From assembly GCA_020650975.1 (NCBI GenBank), contig JAIPMN010012671.1, forward strand, positions 1-30,617: 30,617 nt of DNA, written 5' to 3'. The notes under the pieces are model-generated. The model searched no databases and was not told the origin of the DNA. It saw only the letters and a list, made by a program, of their open reading frames with translations. The translations under genes and the position numbers were made by a program. This DNA comes from Apostichopus californicus. Lineage: Eukaryota; Echinodermata; Holothuroidea; Aspidochirotida; Stichopodidae. Positions 29,381-30,617 of the stretch are shown one piece after another (positions within the stretch are counted from its first letter, which is position 1; each line of letters begins with the position of its first letter).

Positions 29381-29840
29381 GTCTGCATATATACAATATT
29401 AAGCATACCATGATACTCATAATGTACTCGTAGAACAGCGCTGCATATACAATATTAAGCATATCATGACACTCACAATGTACCCCTAGAACAGGTCTGC
29501 ATATACAGTATAAAGCATACCATGATGCTCAGAATGAACTCCTAGAACAGGTCTACATAGACAATATTAAGCATACCATGATACTCAGAATTTACTCGTA
29601 GAACAGCGCTGCATATACAATATTAAGCATACCATGATACTCAGAATGTTCTCCTTGAACAGGTCTGCATATGTATGCTGTGCAATGTCGTGACACTCAG
29701 AATGCACCCCTAGCACAGGTCTGCATATATAATACTGAAAATATTCTGATATTCAGAATGCAGACCTACAACAGGTCTGCATTTGCAATAATAACTGTAT
29801 TTTGATACTCAGAATTTACATCTTGAACAGGTATGCATAT
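29343..29840 (+). repeat. Minisatellite (about 56 bp, 9 units) starting inside exon 36 and containing its splice donor
   Basis: Unit starts (aagcatacc or variants) lie at 29343, 29401, 29457, 29513, 29569 and 29625, followed by three more diverged units to about 29840. Each unit reads aagcataccatgatactcag, then aat-tactcctagaacag, then gtctgcatatacaatatt. Unit 1 spans the last 38 nt of exon 36 and its donor. Seven units keep cag|gt (29381, 29495, 29551, 29663, 29719, 29775, 29831); units 2 and 5 have cagcg instead. Continued reading past the first donor reaches TGA within unit 2. Confidence 0.93.
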
Positions 29841-30021
29841 GGGCCTTTACACAGTAAACCAACATGAAAATCAACACATGGAGTTTTCAGTATTGAAATT
29901 GGTATTTTCTTTGTTCTATTAGGATGAGTGTTAGTTATTTGAAGCAGAGAGATAGCATAGAAAGTTTCAACATCCTACTTGAATTTTGAAATTTTGGTCC
30001 ATTGGAATCCTATGGGAAAAA

Positions 30022-30617
30022 TAACGGGCGAACATTGACATACACCAGAAATATAAAACGGTTGTAACACATTGACATACATCACATGGCAGGCAATTTT
30101 TCATAAAGTTTAAAACATATATAGTCTTGGACATTTTCCTATGATGGCATATAGTCATATCTGCCACACAACCAAATGAGAGCAATAGGTGATGCATATC
30201 AGGCTTAGTAGCGCATGAAATAGGTAACGGTCGAACAGTATGTCCAAAATGTTCGACCGTTATAAATGTACCACAAAAATTGCGAAACTCAAAAAGTATA
30301 CAGTGCATGTAGTCCCTTTTGTGTATACAGATTCCTACCATGAAATAGTTTATAAAAACCATGGAAACTTCATTTGATGATGCACATGGGGGTATAGTGA
30401 TACGTTTGAAAAAGATTGACATACACATGACTGACATTTTTGTATGTCAAACTTCTTAAAATTTGCCACCTGTGCCCCATGTGCACCAAAAAATGATGTT
30501 TTCAGTGCTTATATAAACCACTACTGGCTAAGATTCTGAGTGCAGTAACATGGATCATATACATTTTAAATCTTTTGAGTTATGCCATTTTTTAACGTAA
30601 ATTTATAACGGTCGAAC
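30022..30617. repeat. Recurrent taacggtcgaac / ttgacatac module region, unidentified
   Basis: The 12-mer taacggtcgaac occurs at 30225-30236 and 30606-30617, in inverted form at 30251-30262, and as taacgggcgaac at 30022-30033. In the copies at 30022 and 30262 (inverted) it is followed by att and gacatac; degenerate versions occur near 30057-30078 and 30406-30426. The 30225/30251 pair makes a 12 bp stem with a 14 base loop. A 156-codon open frame crosses on the minus strand (29967-30437) without recognisable motifs. Probably a piece of an unknown repeat; 29841-30021 shows nothing else. Confidence 0.6.

Noticed and set aside
29381..29830. Exon 36 extending to a later donor in the minisatellite
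   Set aside because: Reading past 29380 meets TGA within the second unit, so a longer coding exon is not possible in this frame.

Overview
The window is animal genomic DNA. It carries the middle part of one large, intron-rich gene on the + strand. Thirty-six coding exons (675 to 29380) can be joined through 35 GT-AG introns with every phase matching, giving an open frame of 5,592 nt or 1,864 codons. Neither the start nor the stop codon is in the window. I recognise the protein as CFAP54 (cilia and flagella associated protein 54; Chlamydomonas FAP54), a scaffold of the C1a projection of the ciliary central apparatus. The identification rests on recalled family features, not on a search. The family is about 3,000 residues long, so this would be roughly the middle 60 percent.

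Organism: small exons (54 to 268 nt), introns mostly of 150 to 1,200 nt, AT-rich introns, L2/CR1-type LINE tails ending in ATT repeats, a Penelope-like element and a small 8-bp-TSD MITE suggest a marine invertebrate. An echinoderm or other non-vertebrate deuterostome is my guess, held with low confidence.

Layout. 1-580: satellite-like tandem array of about 117 bp units in an alternating A/B pattern. 675-6631: exons 1-10, including a fibronectin-III-like domain over exons 2-4. 6632-7691: intron with a 5'-truncated LINE 3' end on the minus strand. 7692-22672: exons 11-31, with a second LINE tail, a possible tRNA-derived SINE head, several G/C homopolymer tracts and a pyrimidine-rich simple stretch in the introns. 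23402-26275: exons 32-35, with a complete 536 bp MITE (perfect 14 bp TIRs, perfect 8 bp TSD, internal palindrome) and a 35 bp minisatellite in the introns. 26276-29215: a 2.9 kb intron holding a decayed antisense Penelope-like element with a GIY-YIG endonuclease region and a hammerhead-ribozyme-like motif at its 3' end. 29216-29380: exon 36. Its last 38 nt and its splice donor are the first unit of a roughly 56 bp minisatellite that runs on to about 29,840. 29841-30617: an unidentified region with a recurring module (taacggtcgaac plus ttgacatac) in both orientations.

There is only one cellular gene here. The accessory content is repeats and mobile elements within its introns. The most unusual structures are the minisatellite built from an exon end plus donor site, and the hammerhead-like motif at the 3' end of the Penelope-like element.
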